Source: Hyphomicrobiales bacterium (lineage in GTDB: Bacteria; Pseudomonadota; Alphaproteobacteria; Rhizobiales; Xanthobacteraceae). Taken from it: a DNA stretch of 64,000 nucleotides. A model generated the notes under the pieces. The model ran no database searches. It had not been told where the DNA came from and saw nothing but the letters and a program-made list of their open reading frames with translations. Positions 1-8,247 of this stretch are shown here, in pieces. The DNA is taken from assembly GCA_016713235.1 (NCBI GenBank), contig JADJPN010000004.1:62001-126000 (forward strand), written 5' to 3'. Every line of letters begins with the position of its first letter. Within the stretch, counting starts at the first letter, position 1. A program made the position numbers and the translations under genes.

Positions 1-262
1 CGCTCGTTTCCGGCGCGTCGATATCGGCGACCCGGATCTTGTCGCCCGCGAGATAAAAGGTGTCGCCGTCGATCACGCAATTGTCGCGCGATAGATAACC
101 GCATGTGCCGAAGCGCTGCGACTTCGCGTCGAGACGGGGCAGCGCCACGCCGCCGTGCGAAAAGCCGTAATAGCCCGCGGCGCCGACGACCGCCGCAAGC
201 AGAAGAACCCAAAGATTCGGCAGTGCGTTTCTGCGCCGCCGGAACGGGGCCACGATTCTCAT
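1..262 (-). CDS. thermonuclease-family (SNase-like) protein, 5' part only
   Basis: Reading leftward from ATG at 262, the frame stays open for 87 codons to the window edge, so the C-terminal part lies outside. The protein starts with a basic N-terminus (FRRRRN) and a single hydrophobic segment (about residues 15-30), which suggests secretion or membrane anchoring. Near residues 64-86 it carries the SNase-like entry CVIDGDTFYL followed by IRVADIDAPET. The DGDT and DAPET motifs are typical of the staphylococcal-nuclease fold, where the Asp residues help bind calcium. The catalytic Arg and Glu residues lie beyond the edge and cannot be checked. Family assignment is good; nuclease activity is inferred. 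Confidence 0.75.
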   Translation of the reverse strand, partial: MRIVAPFRRRRNALPNLWVLLLAAVVGAAGYYGFSHGGVALPRLDAKSQRFGTCGYLSRDNCVIDGDTFYLAGDKIRVADIDAPETS

Positions 263-330
263 GATGGAATCGTTAGCCGTGAAAGGCTTCCGCGGCGTTA
301 ATCCCGCGCGAGCAAGTTTACGATCGTGGT

Positions 331-1710
331 CTAGATCGCCCCGCCCAGATAGAGCGCAATTCCGGCGGCCGCGCAGACGGCGAGCACAGGGATCATCCGT
401 ACCTTGAATATGAACATCGCAATGATTGCCGCAAGCGAGAGCGCGGCAGCCCACGGGTTAACGCTCGCCAATACCGGCGCGTCGAAGTTGAGCGGGCCAA
501 AGCCGATTTTGCGGGTCTGCGAGAAGATCACATGCACCGCGAACCAGATTGCAAGATTGAGAATGATGCCGACGACGGCTGCCGTGATCGCAGCAAGCGC
601 TGCCGATAGCGCCTTGTTGTTGCGCAGCGTCTCGACATAAGGCGCGCCCGCGAAGATCCACAGGAAGCAGGGAGCGAACGTTACCCAGGTGGCGAGCAAT
701 CCGCCGAGCGTGCCCGCGAGCAGCGGCGGCATGCCGCCCGCGTCGCGATAGCTTGCAAGAAAGCCCACGAATTGCAGCACCATGATCAGCGGGCCCGGCG
801 TGGTTTCCGCGAGCCCAAGGCCGTCGAGCATCTCGCCCGCGGTCAGCCACCGGTAATTTTCCACCGCTTGCTGTGCGACATAGGCAAGCAAGGCGTAAGC
901 GCCGCCGAAGGTGACCGTCGCCATCTTCGAGAAAAATACGGCGATGCGCGAGAACACATTGGCTTCGCCAAAGATAACGAGCAGCAGTGCGACAGGAATC
1001 AGCCACAATGCCAGCCAGACGATCGTCACCAGCGCGAAGTGCCTGAAACTTGGCTTCGTATGTTCGGGCTGCTGTCTGTCGAGCAGGGCATCCACGACGG
1101 CCGTGGATTTCGACGGACCGTGCAGCACGTTCACATCGAGGCCGCTCCAGTTCAGCTTGCCGCCGATGAACCCAAATAGCCCCGCGCCGAGCACGACAAG
1201 CGGGAAGGGCAGGTTGAGAAAATAAATCGCAACGAATGCTGCCGCCGCGAGCATGATCAACGTCATGCCTTTGAGCGCGCGCTTGCCGACCCGCAGGACG
1301 GCTTCCAGCACGACCGCGAGAATTGCCGCCTTTAATCCAAAGAAGAGTGCGGCCACGACGCCGATCTGACCGAAGAGCACATAGATCCAGCTCAAGACCA
1401 TGATCGAGATTACGCCGGGAACGATAAAAAGCAGGCCTGCGACGAGACCGCCACGCGTCTTGTGCAACAGCCAGCCGATGTAGGTCGCAAGTTGCTGCGC
1501 CTCGGGACCGGGCAGCAACATGCAATAGTTCAGCGCGTGCAGGAATCGGCTGTCGGAGATCCAGCGCTTTTCCTCGACCAACACACGATGCATCAGCGCG
1601 ATCTGCGCGGCCGGTCCGCCAAACGAAAGCAGCGCAATTTTAAGCCAGACTCGAGTCGCTTCGGCGAAGGTCGGATAAGCGGGGTTGCCCACCTCGTTTC
1701 TGGTCTGCAT
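331..1710 (-). CDS. chrA: chromate transporter ChrA
   Basis: This 459-residue inner-membrane protein belongs to the CHR family, which exports chromate in exchange or with proton motive force. Two homologous halves are visible. The N-terminal half opens with FAEATRVWLKIALLSFGGPA, and the second, after about residue 230, repeats the pattern as KMATVTFGGAYALLAYV. Both carry the family's FGG signature, and many hydrophobic segments follow. Length fits the long, two-domain ChrA proteins. I chose the ATG at 1710 because it overlaps the stop of the upstream chrB-like gene (TGATG), a normal sign of translational coupling; the frame stays open further upstream inside that gene. Substrate is inferred from family and operon partner. 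Confidence 0.88.
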   Translation of the reverse strand: MQTRNEVGNPAYPTFAEATRVWLKIALLSFGGPAAQIALMHRVLVEEKRWISDSRFLHALNYCMLLPGPEAQQLATYIGWLLHKTRGGLVAGLLFIVPGVISIMVLSWIYVLFGQIGVVAALFFGLKAAILAVVLEAVLRVGKRALKGMTLIMLAAAAFVAIYFLNLPFPLVVLGAGLFGFIGGKLNWSGLDVNVLHGPSKSTAVVDALLDRQQPEHTKPSFRHFALVTIVWLALWLIPVALLLVIFGEANVFSRIAVFFSKMATVTFGGAYALLAYVAQQAVENYRWLTAGEMLDGLGLAETTPGPLIMVLQFVGFLASYRDAGGMPPLLAGTLGGLLATWVTFAPCFLWIFAGAPYVETLRNNKALSAALAAITAAVVGIILNLAIWFAVHVIFSQTRKIGFGPLNFDAPVLASVNPWAAALSLAAIIAMFIFKVRMIPVLAVCAAAGIALYLGGAI

Positions 1711-2528
1711 CAGCCTTTCGCTTTTTGCGATGGCCAATTGTGCGCTTCGTCGATCGCATCGCGGCACCAGCGATAGAATGCGTCGTAGAGCAACATTCCC
1801 GCGTCGAGCTGTTCGAGATCGTCCGGATACATGCGCGAGAGGCCGAGCGAGGCGGCGAGAAGTCCTGCCGCTTGCGGCGAAAGATCGAGCCGCGCAGTGT
1901 CGGCACCACGCACCATGGCTGCGAGCCGCCGCAGCGGTTCGGTTTGCAGGCCAAACTCCTCGAGCATCACATCGAAGGTGCAAAGTTCGCCGCGATGCCC
2001 CCAGAACACATCTTCGACATCGAAGGGTGCCGCGCCGTAGCGCTCGCCAACCGCGATGACTTCGCTCGGTTTAACGAACATGAACACTGCGTGCGGATCG
2101 ACGAAGCGCTTGATCAGCCACGGACAGGCGATGCGATCCACTTTCGGGCGCTCCCGCGTTACCCAATGCGTTCGATTCCTGTCATCGCGTTTCGGTAGCT
2201 TTCCCGTCACGAGCAGCGGCAATTTCGCGTCGCGCCAGGCGGCAAAGCCGCCTTCCATGACATCGGCTTGTACGTGTTCGTCCCTGAGATAGGCCGCGAA
2301 ACCATGGCTGATTCTTGCGCCACGATGGCAAACGACGACGACCGGGCGGTCGTATAAATTCACTCCGTTGATCGGCGGGCTCGCGTTCACGCGAATGCTG
2401 CCGGGGATCAGCCGCGGGTCCGCCGTATAATCTTCGTCGACCCGCACATCGAGAATGCGAGGCGATTTCGGGGTGCCGACCAGACGCGAAAGTTTCTCGG
2501 GAGTGATGGAGTTAATTGACGACATGGT
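1710..2528 (-). CDS. chrB: rhodanese domain-ChrB (chromate resistance) fusion protein
   Basis: The 272-residue protein has two parts. Residues 1-105 form a rhodanese-like domain with an active-site-type loop VVVCHRGARI (Cys66). Residues from about 120 onward match the ChrB C-terminal domain, including WVTRERPKVDRIACPWLI. ChrB proteins act as chromate-responsive regulators or as accessory chromate-reducing proteins; the rhodanese version lacks a recognisable DNA-binding head, so an enzymatic or sulfur-relay role is as likely as regulation. Its stop codon overlaps the chrA start by one base, so the two genes form an operon. The start at 2528 gives a clean rhodanese N-terminus (MSSINSITPEKL). 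Confidence 0.82.
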   Translation of the reverse strand, partial: TMSSINSITPEKLSRLVGTPKSPRILDVRVDEDYTADPRLIPGSIRVNASPPINGVNLYDRPVVVVCHRGARISHGFAAYLRDEHVQADVMEGGFAAWRDAKLPLLVTGKLPKRDDRNRTHWVTRERPKVDRIACPWLIKRFVDPHAVFMFVKPSEVIAVGERYGAAPFDVEDVFWGHRGELCTFDVMLEEFGLQTEPLRRLAAMVRGADTARLDLSPQAAGLLAASLGLSRMYPDDLEQLDAGMLLYDAFYRWCRDAIDEAHNWPSQKAKG

Positions 2529-2685
2529 GCGCCCTCGGTTGCATTTCGGGACGCGATACTTCGGCTGTCGCCTCGTGGGGAGATCGCATCCCCATGGGCG
2601 AAATAAAAATCGGAAGGGGTGGGGTGTCAAGAGATGCCGATGGCCATGGGTTGCCTCCTTTGCTTCGCGCGGCGAGACTGGGTTT

Positions 2686-3162
2686 ATGAAGAAAATCGCT
2701 TGGGGTGCCTGTGCATTGTTTGTTTTGGCGTTTTCGCCGGCGCAGGCCGCCGACGAATACAAATGGATCGGGCAGATCACCGAAGACGGCGCGGCGTTGA
2801 GCTTTGCCATTCCGCAGAGCGATGCAAGCAAGCTCGATTTCCATTGCGACCGGAAGACGAAGAAGATCGTCGTGAACTACGAACATGAGCCGAAAGATCC
2901 ACGAGATGGGATGAAGCTCACGCTGCAACTCTCACGCAAGGGAAACGCGGCGGCAGCGAATGTGAACATCGCGACGACCGGCCAGCGGCTCGAACTCGAC
3001 GACAAGTTTCTCTTACAGGGCGAGATCCGCATGAGCCCGCAATTGCGGCGGATACTTTCCGAGGGAGGAACCCTACTTGCAACGGTAAATGGCCAGACCG
3101 ATGAGATTCCACTCGACGGTGCGATGCAGGCAGCACGACGTTTATTCGCGTCCTGCCCCTGA
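2686..3162 (+). CDS. secreted protein of unknown function
   Basis: A 158-residue protein. It begins with a clear Sec signal peptide (MKKIAWGACALFVLAFSPAQA, probable cleavage after AQA-A near residue 21). The mature part, starting ADEYKWIGQI, is hydrophilic and has two cysteines, in FHCDRKTKK and near the C-terminus (FASCP). They could form a disulfide in the periplasm. I recognise no domain. The start at 2686 is chosen because it places the signal peptide at the N-terminus; the frame is open upstream. It is divergent from the chromate operon with about 157 bp between, and nothing ties its function to that operon. Confidence 0.7.
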   Translation: MKKIAWGACALFVLAFSPAQAADEYKWIGQITEDGAALSFAIPQSDASKLDFHCDRKTKKIVVNYEHEPKDPRDGMKLTLQLSRKGNAAAANVNIATTGQRLELDDKFLLQGEIRMSPQLRRILSEGGTLLATVNGQTDEIPLDGAMQAARRLFASCP

Positions 3163-3304
3163 ATTTGCTTGTCCAGGCATTGGGGGAATAGCCCGGCTAA
3201 GCCTTTGCGATTATTGCGAAAAAGCGCGACTGTAACCCCGTTTTATCGGGTAGTAGGGATGCGTTCCTGTTCGGGACGTGCCAAGAATTTTGAGGGGACG
3301 ACGT

Positions 3305-4087
3305 GTGGCGAAAGAAGCGAAGAAGGCGGAAAAAGCTCCCGGTAAGCAGAAGCCCGCGGTCATCATCGTCGGCGCTGACAAAGGCGGCGTCGGCAAGACC
3401 ACGGTCGCCCGCACCATGCTCGACTACTTTGCCGGCAAAAATGTTCTGACCCGCGCCTTCGACACCGAGAGCCCGCGCGGCACGCTCAAGCGGTTTCATC
3501 CGCGCGTCGCCGAGGTCGTCGACCTCACGCAGGTCGCCGATCAGATGAAGGTGCTCGACACGCTGCACTCGAGCGAAGTGAAAGTTTCGATCATCGACGT
3601 GCGCGCCGGGCTTCTGTCGCGCACGCTCAAAGACATGACCGACGTCGGTTTCTTCGATGCGGTCGAGAACGGCGAATTCAAGTTCGCGCTATTCCATGTG
3701 CTCGGCCCGTCGGTCGCTTCTTTGAGCGAAATCGACGAAGTGCTACCCTATACCGAGAACGCCGAATATTACGTGGTGAAGAACCACATCAACGACACCA
3801 ATTTCTTCGAATGGGATCAGACGACCTATGATCGCTATTTCAAGAAAATGCGCCGCCGCTCGCACGAGATCACGGTCCCGAAACTGAACGAAATGGCCTA
3901 CGAGCAGGTCGAAGTCGCGGGTGTGCCTTTCGTTACCTTCGGCCAGAACAAGAATTCGAAGAATCAGAAGGCGGATTACTCGCTTGTGTTGCGCGGCTAT
4001 GTGCGCACCTGGGAAAAGGCTGTGCACGAGCAGTATGATGCCGCCGGCCTGATGGATTGGGCGACCGACGGCGCAAACGCTTCGTGA
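3305..4087 (+). CDS. ParA/MinD-like P-loop ATPase
   Basis: The protein (260 residues from GTG 3305) carries a deviant Walker A motif, ADKGGVGKTTVAR, at residues 24-36, with both the signature lysine and the P-loop lysine. FDTESPRG and IIDVRAG resemble the Walker A' and B regions of the SIMIBI/ParA group. Such ATPases form nucleotide-dependent dimers that position cargo or septa; the cargo here is unknown. GTG 3305 is preferred over ATG 3278 because GAGGGGAC lies about 6 bp before it. No ParB or parS-like element is visible, so this is not a chromosome-partition locus. The next gene is a diverged paralogue lacking the nucleotide-binding lysines, which suggests that the two products act together. 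Confidence 0.72.
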   Translation: MAKEAKKAEKAPGKQKPAVIIVGADKGGVGKTTVARTMLDYFAGKNVLTRAFDTESPRGTLKRFHPRVAEVVDLTQVADQMKVLDTLHSSEVKVSIIDVRAGLLSRTLKDMTDVGFFDAVENGEFKFALFHVLGPSVASLSEIDEVLPYTENAEYYVVKNHINDTNFFEWDQTTYDRYFKKMRRRSHEITVPKLNEMAYEQVEVAGVPFVTFGQNKNSKNQKADYSLVLRGYVRTWEKAVHEQYDAAGLMDWATDGANAS

Positions 4088-4134
4088 GGCCACGGTCCGC
4101 GCGCGCCGGCGCGCGTGGATGATCAGAGGCGACA

Positions 4135-4917
4135 ATGCTCGGAAAGAGCCTTGCCATTCTTGTCGTCTCGCCGCACGAAGCATCCGGCTGCACGCTGATC
4201 GCAAGACTGTTCGCGGAATTCTTCCGGCTTTCCGGCGACGCGCCGATCCTGTTCGATACCGACGCGGTAAAGCCAAAGCTCTCGAAGTATTTCCCGGAAG
4301 CCGAGCTCGTCGATCTGACGCAGACCAAAGGGCAGATGCGGCTGTTCGATACGCTGCCCTTGCGCGCGCATGAGCCCAAGATCGTGGACGTCACGCACCG
4401 CGCTTTCCCGACCTTCTTTTCATTGATGCGCGACATCGATTTCATCGCGGAAGCGCGCAACAACCATGTCGAGCCGGTAATCGTCTACGTGCCACACTAC
4501 GAGGCGGAAGATTTCGAGCGCGGGTTTCGTATCCGCGAGCATTTTGGCTGCGAATTCATGCTGGCCGAGAACGCGTTCCTTGGCGCCGCGCCGCAATCGC
4601 TGCATAGCGTGAATTCCTACTGGGCGCTGAAAGCGCATCCGGTGCGCATGATGCTTCCGCTGATCGACCCGATGAACATGAGTTTGCTGGAGGACGAGCG
4701 GGTTTCGCTTGCCGAATTCCTGAAGGCGTCGGCGCCCGGCAGTGCCGCGGCGGGGCAGGGAGACAGGACGCAGCAGCTACCGCTCGCTTATCTCTCGCTC
4801 GATGCCCGCTCGAAAATCCGGAACTGGCTGAAGCCTTCCTTGCGCGAGGTGCAGCGCGTGGTGCAGCTTATCCAGGCGCGGCTCGACACGGCGCTCAGCG
4901 AACCGCAGTCTTTCTAG
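4135..4917 (+). CDS. ParA-like paralogue with a degenerate P-loop
   Basis: This 260-residue protein aligns with its upstream neighbour along its length. It keeps VDLTQTKGQMRLFDTLP against VDLTQVADQMKVLDTLH, IVDVTHR against IIDVRAG, and the same overall spacing. At the nucleotide site (residues 12-21) it reads SPHEASGCTL where the neighbour has the KGGVGKTT core. Both lysines are gone, so ATP hydrolysis is unlikely. An extra C-terminal part (about residues 195-260) has a low-complexity linker followed by an amphipathic helix (REVQRVVQLIQARL). It follows the ATPase gene by 47 bp on the same strand. A regulatory or scaffolding partner of the active ATPase is a reasonable inference. I know of no named family. 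Confidence 0.65.
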   Translation: MLGKSLAILVVSPHEASGCTLIARLFAEFFRLSGDAPILFDTDAVKPKLSKYFPEAELVDLTQTKGQMRLFDTLPLRAHEPKIVDVTHRAFPTFFSLMRDIDFIAEARNNHVEPVIVYVPHYEAEDFERGFRIREHFGCEFMLAENAFLGAAPQSLHSVNSYWALKAHPVRMMLPLIDPMNMSLLEDERVSLAEFLKASAPGSAAAGQGDRTQQLPLAYLSLDARSKIRNWLKPSLREVQRVVQLIQARLDTALSEPQSF

Positions 4918-4921
4918 AAAA

Positions 4922-6535
4922 TTACGTTGCTGTCTTGCGTGCGGTAGCGAGCGCTTCGGGCGTATCGATGTCAGCGAAAGCGCTGTCGTCGCCGATTTCG
5001 ATTTCGAACAGGCCTTCGTCGTAGAAATTCGTAAGTTTGCGCGCGCCCATGTCGCCCTCGAGCTTTAACAGCTCCGGGAAGAAGCGCTGCGCCCACAGCA
5101 CCGGATTTCCCCGCTGTTTGTTGCGCGCCGGCGCTACGATCATCGCGCCGCGCTCCGGCGCGAAGGCGTCGATCAAACGGTCGATCAATGCGCTTGAGAC
5201 CCGTGGCATGTCGCCAAGACAGATAATCGCCCCAGCGCAGGCTTCAGGCACCGCGCGGATGCCGGCCTTTAGCGACGAGGAAAGGCCATCGGCGAAATCG
5301 GGATTATTCACAAAGCGGACATCGAGCCCCGCGAGCGCTTGCTCTATTGAAACATTGTCCCGTCCGGTGACGACGATAACGGGCGATGCTTTCGAGCCGA
5401 GTGCGGCTTCCACCGGGTGGCGCACAAGCGGCTTGCCGCCGAAATCCTCCAGCAGCTTGTTCTTGCCTTCCATGCGCCGCGACATCCCGGCGGCAAGCAC
5501 GATGGCGGCAATTTTTTTCTGAACGGGCACCGGCTCTTCGCGTAGCTGCGGACGCGTCACGATTTCCATGAGCAAACCGCCGACGCCCATGCCCGCGATT
5601 TCCTCGCGTCCGACTGGCAGCCCCGCGAGCAAGCGCGCGAGTACCCAGTCGAAACCGTTTTCCTTCGGGCTTCGCGCGCAACCCGGTGCGCCGAGCACGG
5701 GTCTGCCGTTTACTTCGCCGATCAGCATGAGATTGCCGGGATCTACCGGCATACCGAAGTGTTCGATGCGGCCGCCTGCATGTTCAATCGCCGCCGGGAT
5801 CACGTCGCGGCGGTCGGCGATGGCCGAAGCGCCGAAGGTGAGAACAAGTTCGGCGCCGGCATCGAGCATCTCCCGGATCGAGCGTGCAAGCATTTGCGCG
5901 TCGTGATCGATGCGTTTCTCAGCGATGATCTGGGCACCGGCGGGACTTAGCCGTTCGCGAGTCACTTTCAGCGTCTTATCGATCACCTTCTCGGCAAGGC
6001 CGGGAAGCCGTGTGGAGATCACGCCGACCTTTCTGATGCGATAGGGCGCGACATGGACGAGAGCCTGGGCTGTCTTCGCGGCCTCCAGTGCGGCGCCATA
6101 GGTGTCGCGGCGCACGGCGAAGGGAATAATTTTTGCCGTTGCGATCATCTGCCCTTCAGCGACCGGGCTGAAGGCGGCAAGTGTCGCGAAGGTAATTGCC
6201 TCGTCGATCGCGTTCAGGCGGTCGATCGCGCGCTTGTCCACGACAAGCACACCAGCCTTTTCGGCAAACAAGTTGGCACGGCCGGTGAAGGCTTCGTCGG
6301 CGCGGACATTTTCGCCGCTTGCGGCATTCGCGAGGGTCCGCGCCGCTTCGTCTTCGCCGATATCGCCGGGCTCGAGTTTCGCAATGACGATCTCCGAAAT
6401 GCCGGCGCCGCGCAGTGCGGCAATCTCGGCGTCGCCAATCGTCGTGCCCTTCTTGAGCACGAGCTTGTCTTTGCGGATCGAATGCACGGCAACGCCGCCA
6501 CGCGCTTCTTCGAGCGGAAAGGAGCCGAATTTCAT
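4922..6535 (-). CDS. molybdopterin-binding / MocA-like nucleotidyltransferase fusion
   Basis: A 537-residue two-domain protein. Residues 1-335 resemble MoeA/MoaB-type molybdopterin-binding domains; LVLTFGASAIADRRDVIP and PVDPGNLMLIGEVNGRPV fit that fold. Residues 341-537 form an NTP-transferase with the nucleotide-binding start AAIVLAAGMSRRMEGKNK (348-360 core) and an acidic metal site near IICLGDMPRVS. MocA-type enzymes convert Mo-molybdopterin to the cytosine dinucleotide form used by xanthine dehydrogenase-family enzymes. The gene directly abuts the xdhC-type gene (stop 6536, start 6535), and XdhC proteins insert sulfurated cofactor into the same enzymes. Role in Mo-hydroxylase maturation is therefore well supported; the exact nucleotide is inferred. 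Confidence 0.82.
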   Translation of the reverse strand: MKFGSFPLEEARGGVAVHSIRKDKLVLKKGTTIGDAEIAALRGAGISEIVIAKLEPGDIGEDEAARTLANAASGENVRADEAFTGRANLFAEKAGVLVVDKRAIDRLNAIDEAITFATLAAFSPVAEGQMIATAKIIPFAVRRDTYGAALEAAKTAQALVHVAPYRIRKVGVISTRLPGLAEKVIDKTLKVTRERLSPAGAQIIAEKRIDHDAQMLARSIREMLDAGAELVLTFGASAIADRRDVIPAAIEHAGGRIEHFGMPVDPGNLMLIGEVNGRPVLGAPGCARSPKENGFDWVLARLLAGLPVGREEIAGMGVGGLLMEIVTRPQLREEPVPVQKKIAAIVLAAGMSRRMEGKNKLLEDFGGKPLVRHPVEAALGSKASPVIVVTGRDNVSIEQALAGLDVRFVNNPDFADGLSSSLKAGIRAVPEACAGAIICLGDMPRVSSALIDRLIDAFAPERGAMIVAPARNKQRGNPVLWAQRFFPELLKLEGDMGARKLTNFYDEGLFEIEIGDDSAFADIDTPEALATARKTAT

Positions 6536-7225
6536 TTAGTGCTTCTCTTCACCAAGCCGCAGCCGTGCCGTGATCTCGGCCAGAATAGACACCGCGATTT
6601 CGGCGGGCGACACCGCGCCGATGCTGAGGCCGATAGGCGCATGAATGCGTGCAAGCTGTGAATCGGTCGCGCCTTGCACTTTCAGCCGCTCGATTCTCGC
6701 GGCGTGCGTTTTCTTCGAGCCGAGCGCGCCGATATAAAAGCAGTTCTTCGAAAATGCGTGCAGTAGCGCGGGGTCGTCGATTTTCGGGTCGTGCGTCAGC
6801 GCGGCAAAGGCCGTATGGGCGTCGATGCCCAGCGAAGGCAGGGCTTTATCAGGCCATTCAGCGAGCAATCTGATGCCGGCGAAGCGCTCAGGCGTTGCGA
6901 AGGCCGTGCGCGGATCGACGACTGTGACGTCATAGCCGAGGCGCTGCGCCATCGGCGCAAGCTCCTGGCTGATGTGAACCGCGCCGGTGATGACGAGCCG
7001 TGGCGGCGGCACGAACACCGTCAGAAAAAATTTTCCTTCCGGTGTCTCCTCGGTGCCGCTTTTGCCGGAGCGCAGCCGTTTTTCGAGGGCTTCGCGCAAT
7101 TCGTCCTTTGCAGCGTCCGGCGCCTTGACCAAGCGTTGCGCGCCACTCGCCAGCGCGGTCACGACAATGGCCGCGCGGCGCGCGGCGCGTTCTTCATTCA
7201 GGGCTTTGAGCAGAGCGAGTTGCAT
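6536..7225 (-). CDS. XdhC family protein, C-terminal Rossmann type
   Basis: A 229-residue protein with the XdhC Rossmann-like domain: RLVITGAVHISQELAPMA (about 76-93), DPRTAFATPERF, and the hallmark YIGALGSKKTHAARIERL (about 164-181). It ends with the conserved HAPIGLSIGAVSPAEIAVSI. XdhC proteins bind sulfurated molybdenum cofactor and deliver it to xanthine dehydrogenase-like enzymes. The XdhC/CoxI N-terminal half is not in this protein but is encoded separately at 7857-8174 in the same operon, with a LysE-type exporter between them. The next gene starts at the base after its stop. No molybdenum hydroxylase gene lies in the window. Confidence 0.85.
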   Translation of the reverse strand: MQLALLKALNEERAARRAAIVVTALASGAQRLVKAPDAAKDELREALEKRLRSGKSGTEETPEGKFFLTVFVPPPRLVITGAVHISQELAPMAQRLGYDVTVVDPRTAFATPERFAGIRLLAEWPDKALPSLGIDAHTAFAALTHDPKIDDPALLHAFSKNCFYIGALGSKKTHAARIERLKVQGATDSQLARIHAPIGLSIGAVSPAEIAVSILAEITARLRLGEEKH

Positions 7226-7228
7226 GGC

Positions 7229-7855
7229 TCAGGTCTTGTCGAAGCCGAGTTTCACGCCGAGGCCGATCAGCAGGCTGCCGCCGATCCAGCGTGCGGCGCG
7301 TTCCATCGTTCCAGACTTGCGAAGGCGGCCCACGACCGCGCTTGCGGCGAATACAGTCACGACATCGGCGGATGAGAACGCGAGGTTTATGATCACGCCG
7401 AGAATGAGCGATTGCAGCCACACGGGGAGCGAGCCCGCGGGATCGACGAATTGCGGAAGGAAGGCGATGAAGAAAATCGCGACCTTCGGGTTCAGCAATT
7501 CAACGACGATGCTTTCTGCGAAAGCGCGGCGTGCGGATTTCGGGGTGACTTTCGGCGCATCACCGGCAATCCCGCCGCGCAACATTTGAATGCCGAGCCA
7601 GACGAGATAGGCAGCGCCCGCGATTTTCAGCGCAGTGTAGGCTTCGGGCACGTAGCGGAAGACGGCCGAGAGACCGAGCGTCGCCGCGATCACGTGCGCG
7701 TAACAGCCGACGTGAATGCCGAGCGCAGCCATGAGCCCTGCGCGGCGGCCGCGCGAGAGAGTCTGCGCGGCGGTATAGAGCAGGGCCGGCCCCGGAAAAT
7801 ATGCGAATAAAGCGGTCGCAATCGCGAACGCGACGAGGACTTCGGTCGAGGCCAT
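7229..7855 (-). CDS. LysE family amino-acid/metabolite exporter
   Basis: A 208-residue polytopic membrane protein with the LysE/RhtB signature. Its N-terminus reads FPGPALLYTAAQTLSRGRRAG (motif FxPGPxxL), then IKIAG-like AYLVWLGIQMLRGG, and FLNPKV-like ELLNPKVAIFFIAFLPQFVD. Members export amino acids or related small molecules through the inner membrane. The gene starts one base after the stop of the upstream xdhC-N gene, and its stop is 3 bp before the xdhC-C start. It is therefore embedded in the molybdenum-enzyme maturation operon. Whether it exports a product of the unknown hydroxylase or is simply carried along cannot be told from sequence. Confidence 0.85.
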   Translation of the reverse strand: MASTEVLVAFAIATALFAYFPGPALLYTAAQTLSRGRRAGLMAALGIHVGCYAHVIAATLGLSAVFRYVPEAYTALKIAGAAYLVWLGIQMLRGGIAGDAPKVTPKSARRAFAESIVVELLNPKVAIFFIAFLPQFVDPAGSLPVWLQSLILGVIINLAFSSADVVTVFAASAVVGRLRKSGTMERAARWIGGSLLIGLGVKLGFDKT

Positions 7856-7856
7856 T

Positions 7857-8174
7857 TCAGCTCACCGGTTCGACGTAAACGGAAATCTTTCCGCCGCAGG
7901 ACAGGCCGACCTCCCACGCGGTTTCATCGGCGACGCCGAACGAAACAAGCTTCGCTTTTCCGCTTTCAATCACGTCCAAGGCCTCAGCGACGACCGCACC
8001 TTCAACACAGCCACCAGAGACCGAGCCCAGAAAATTTCCCTCGCCGTCGATCACAAGATTCGAGCCGACGGGGCGCGGGGCGGAGCCCCAGGTTTCGGTG
8101 ACGGTCGCAAGCGCGACCTTGCGGCCTTCCGCGCGCCACGACGCTGCCGTGCCGAGTAAATCTTCCTGTTGCAT
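7857..8174 (-). CDS. XdhC/CoxI N-terminal domain protein
   Basis: This small protein (105 residues) is the XdhC_CoxI domain alone. It has a helical start, then ATVTETWGSAPRPVGSNLVI, and the diagnostic GSVSGGCVEGAVV at about residues 49-61; the paired Cys in LSCGGKISVYVEPV follows near the end. Those cysteines and glycines are the conserved elements of the CoxI/XdhC head. GAGAGGATC before ATG 8174 gives a plausible ribosome-binding site. It is the first gene of the operon, and the matching Rossmann domain is encoded two genes downstream. The two parts probably form one functional chaperone. Confidence 0.82.
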   Translation of the reverse strand: MQQEDLLGTAASWRAEGRKVALATVTETWGSAPRPVGSNLVIDGEGNFLGSVSGGCVEGAVVAEALDVIESGKAKLVSFGVADETAWEVGLSCGGKISVYVEPVS

Positions 8175-8247
8175 GGACGATCCTCTCATCTTTTGAGGAC
8201 TGTAGCGCGTCGCGGGCCTCGCGAGAAAGCGCGCGGATGCAGACCAG

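Noticed and set aside
458..1525. Long antisense-like frame of 355 codons opposite chrA
   Set aside because: It lies in another frame of the same strand as chrA, has Arg-rich, low-hydrophobicity composition and no start signal; it is a frame shadow of the real gene.
3305..4917. Chromosome partition (parAB) locus
   Set aside because: No parB gene or repeated parS-like palindrome is near, and the second gene is a ParA paralogue rather than ParB.
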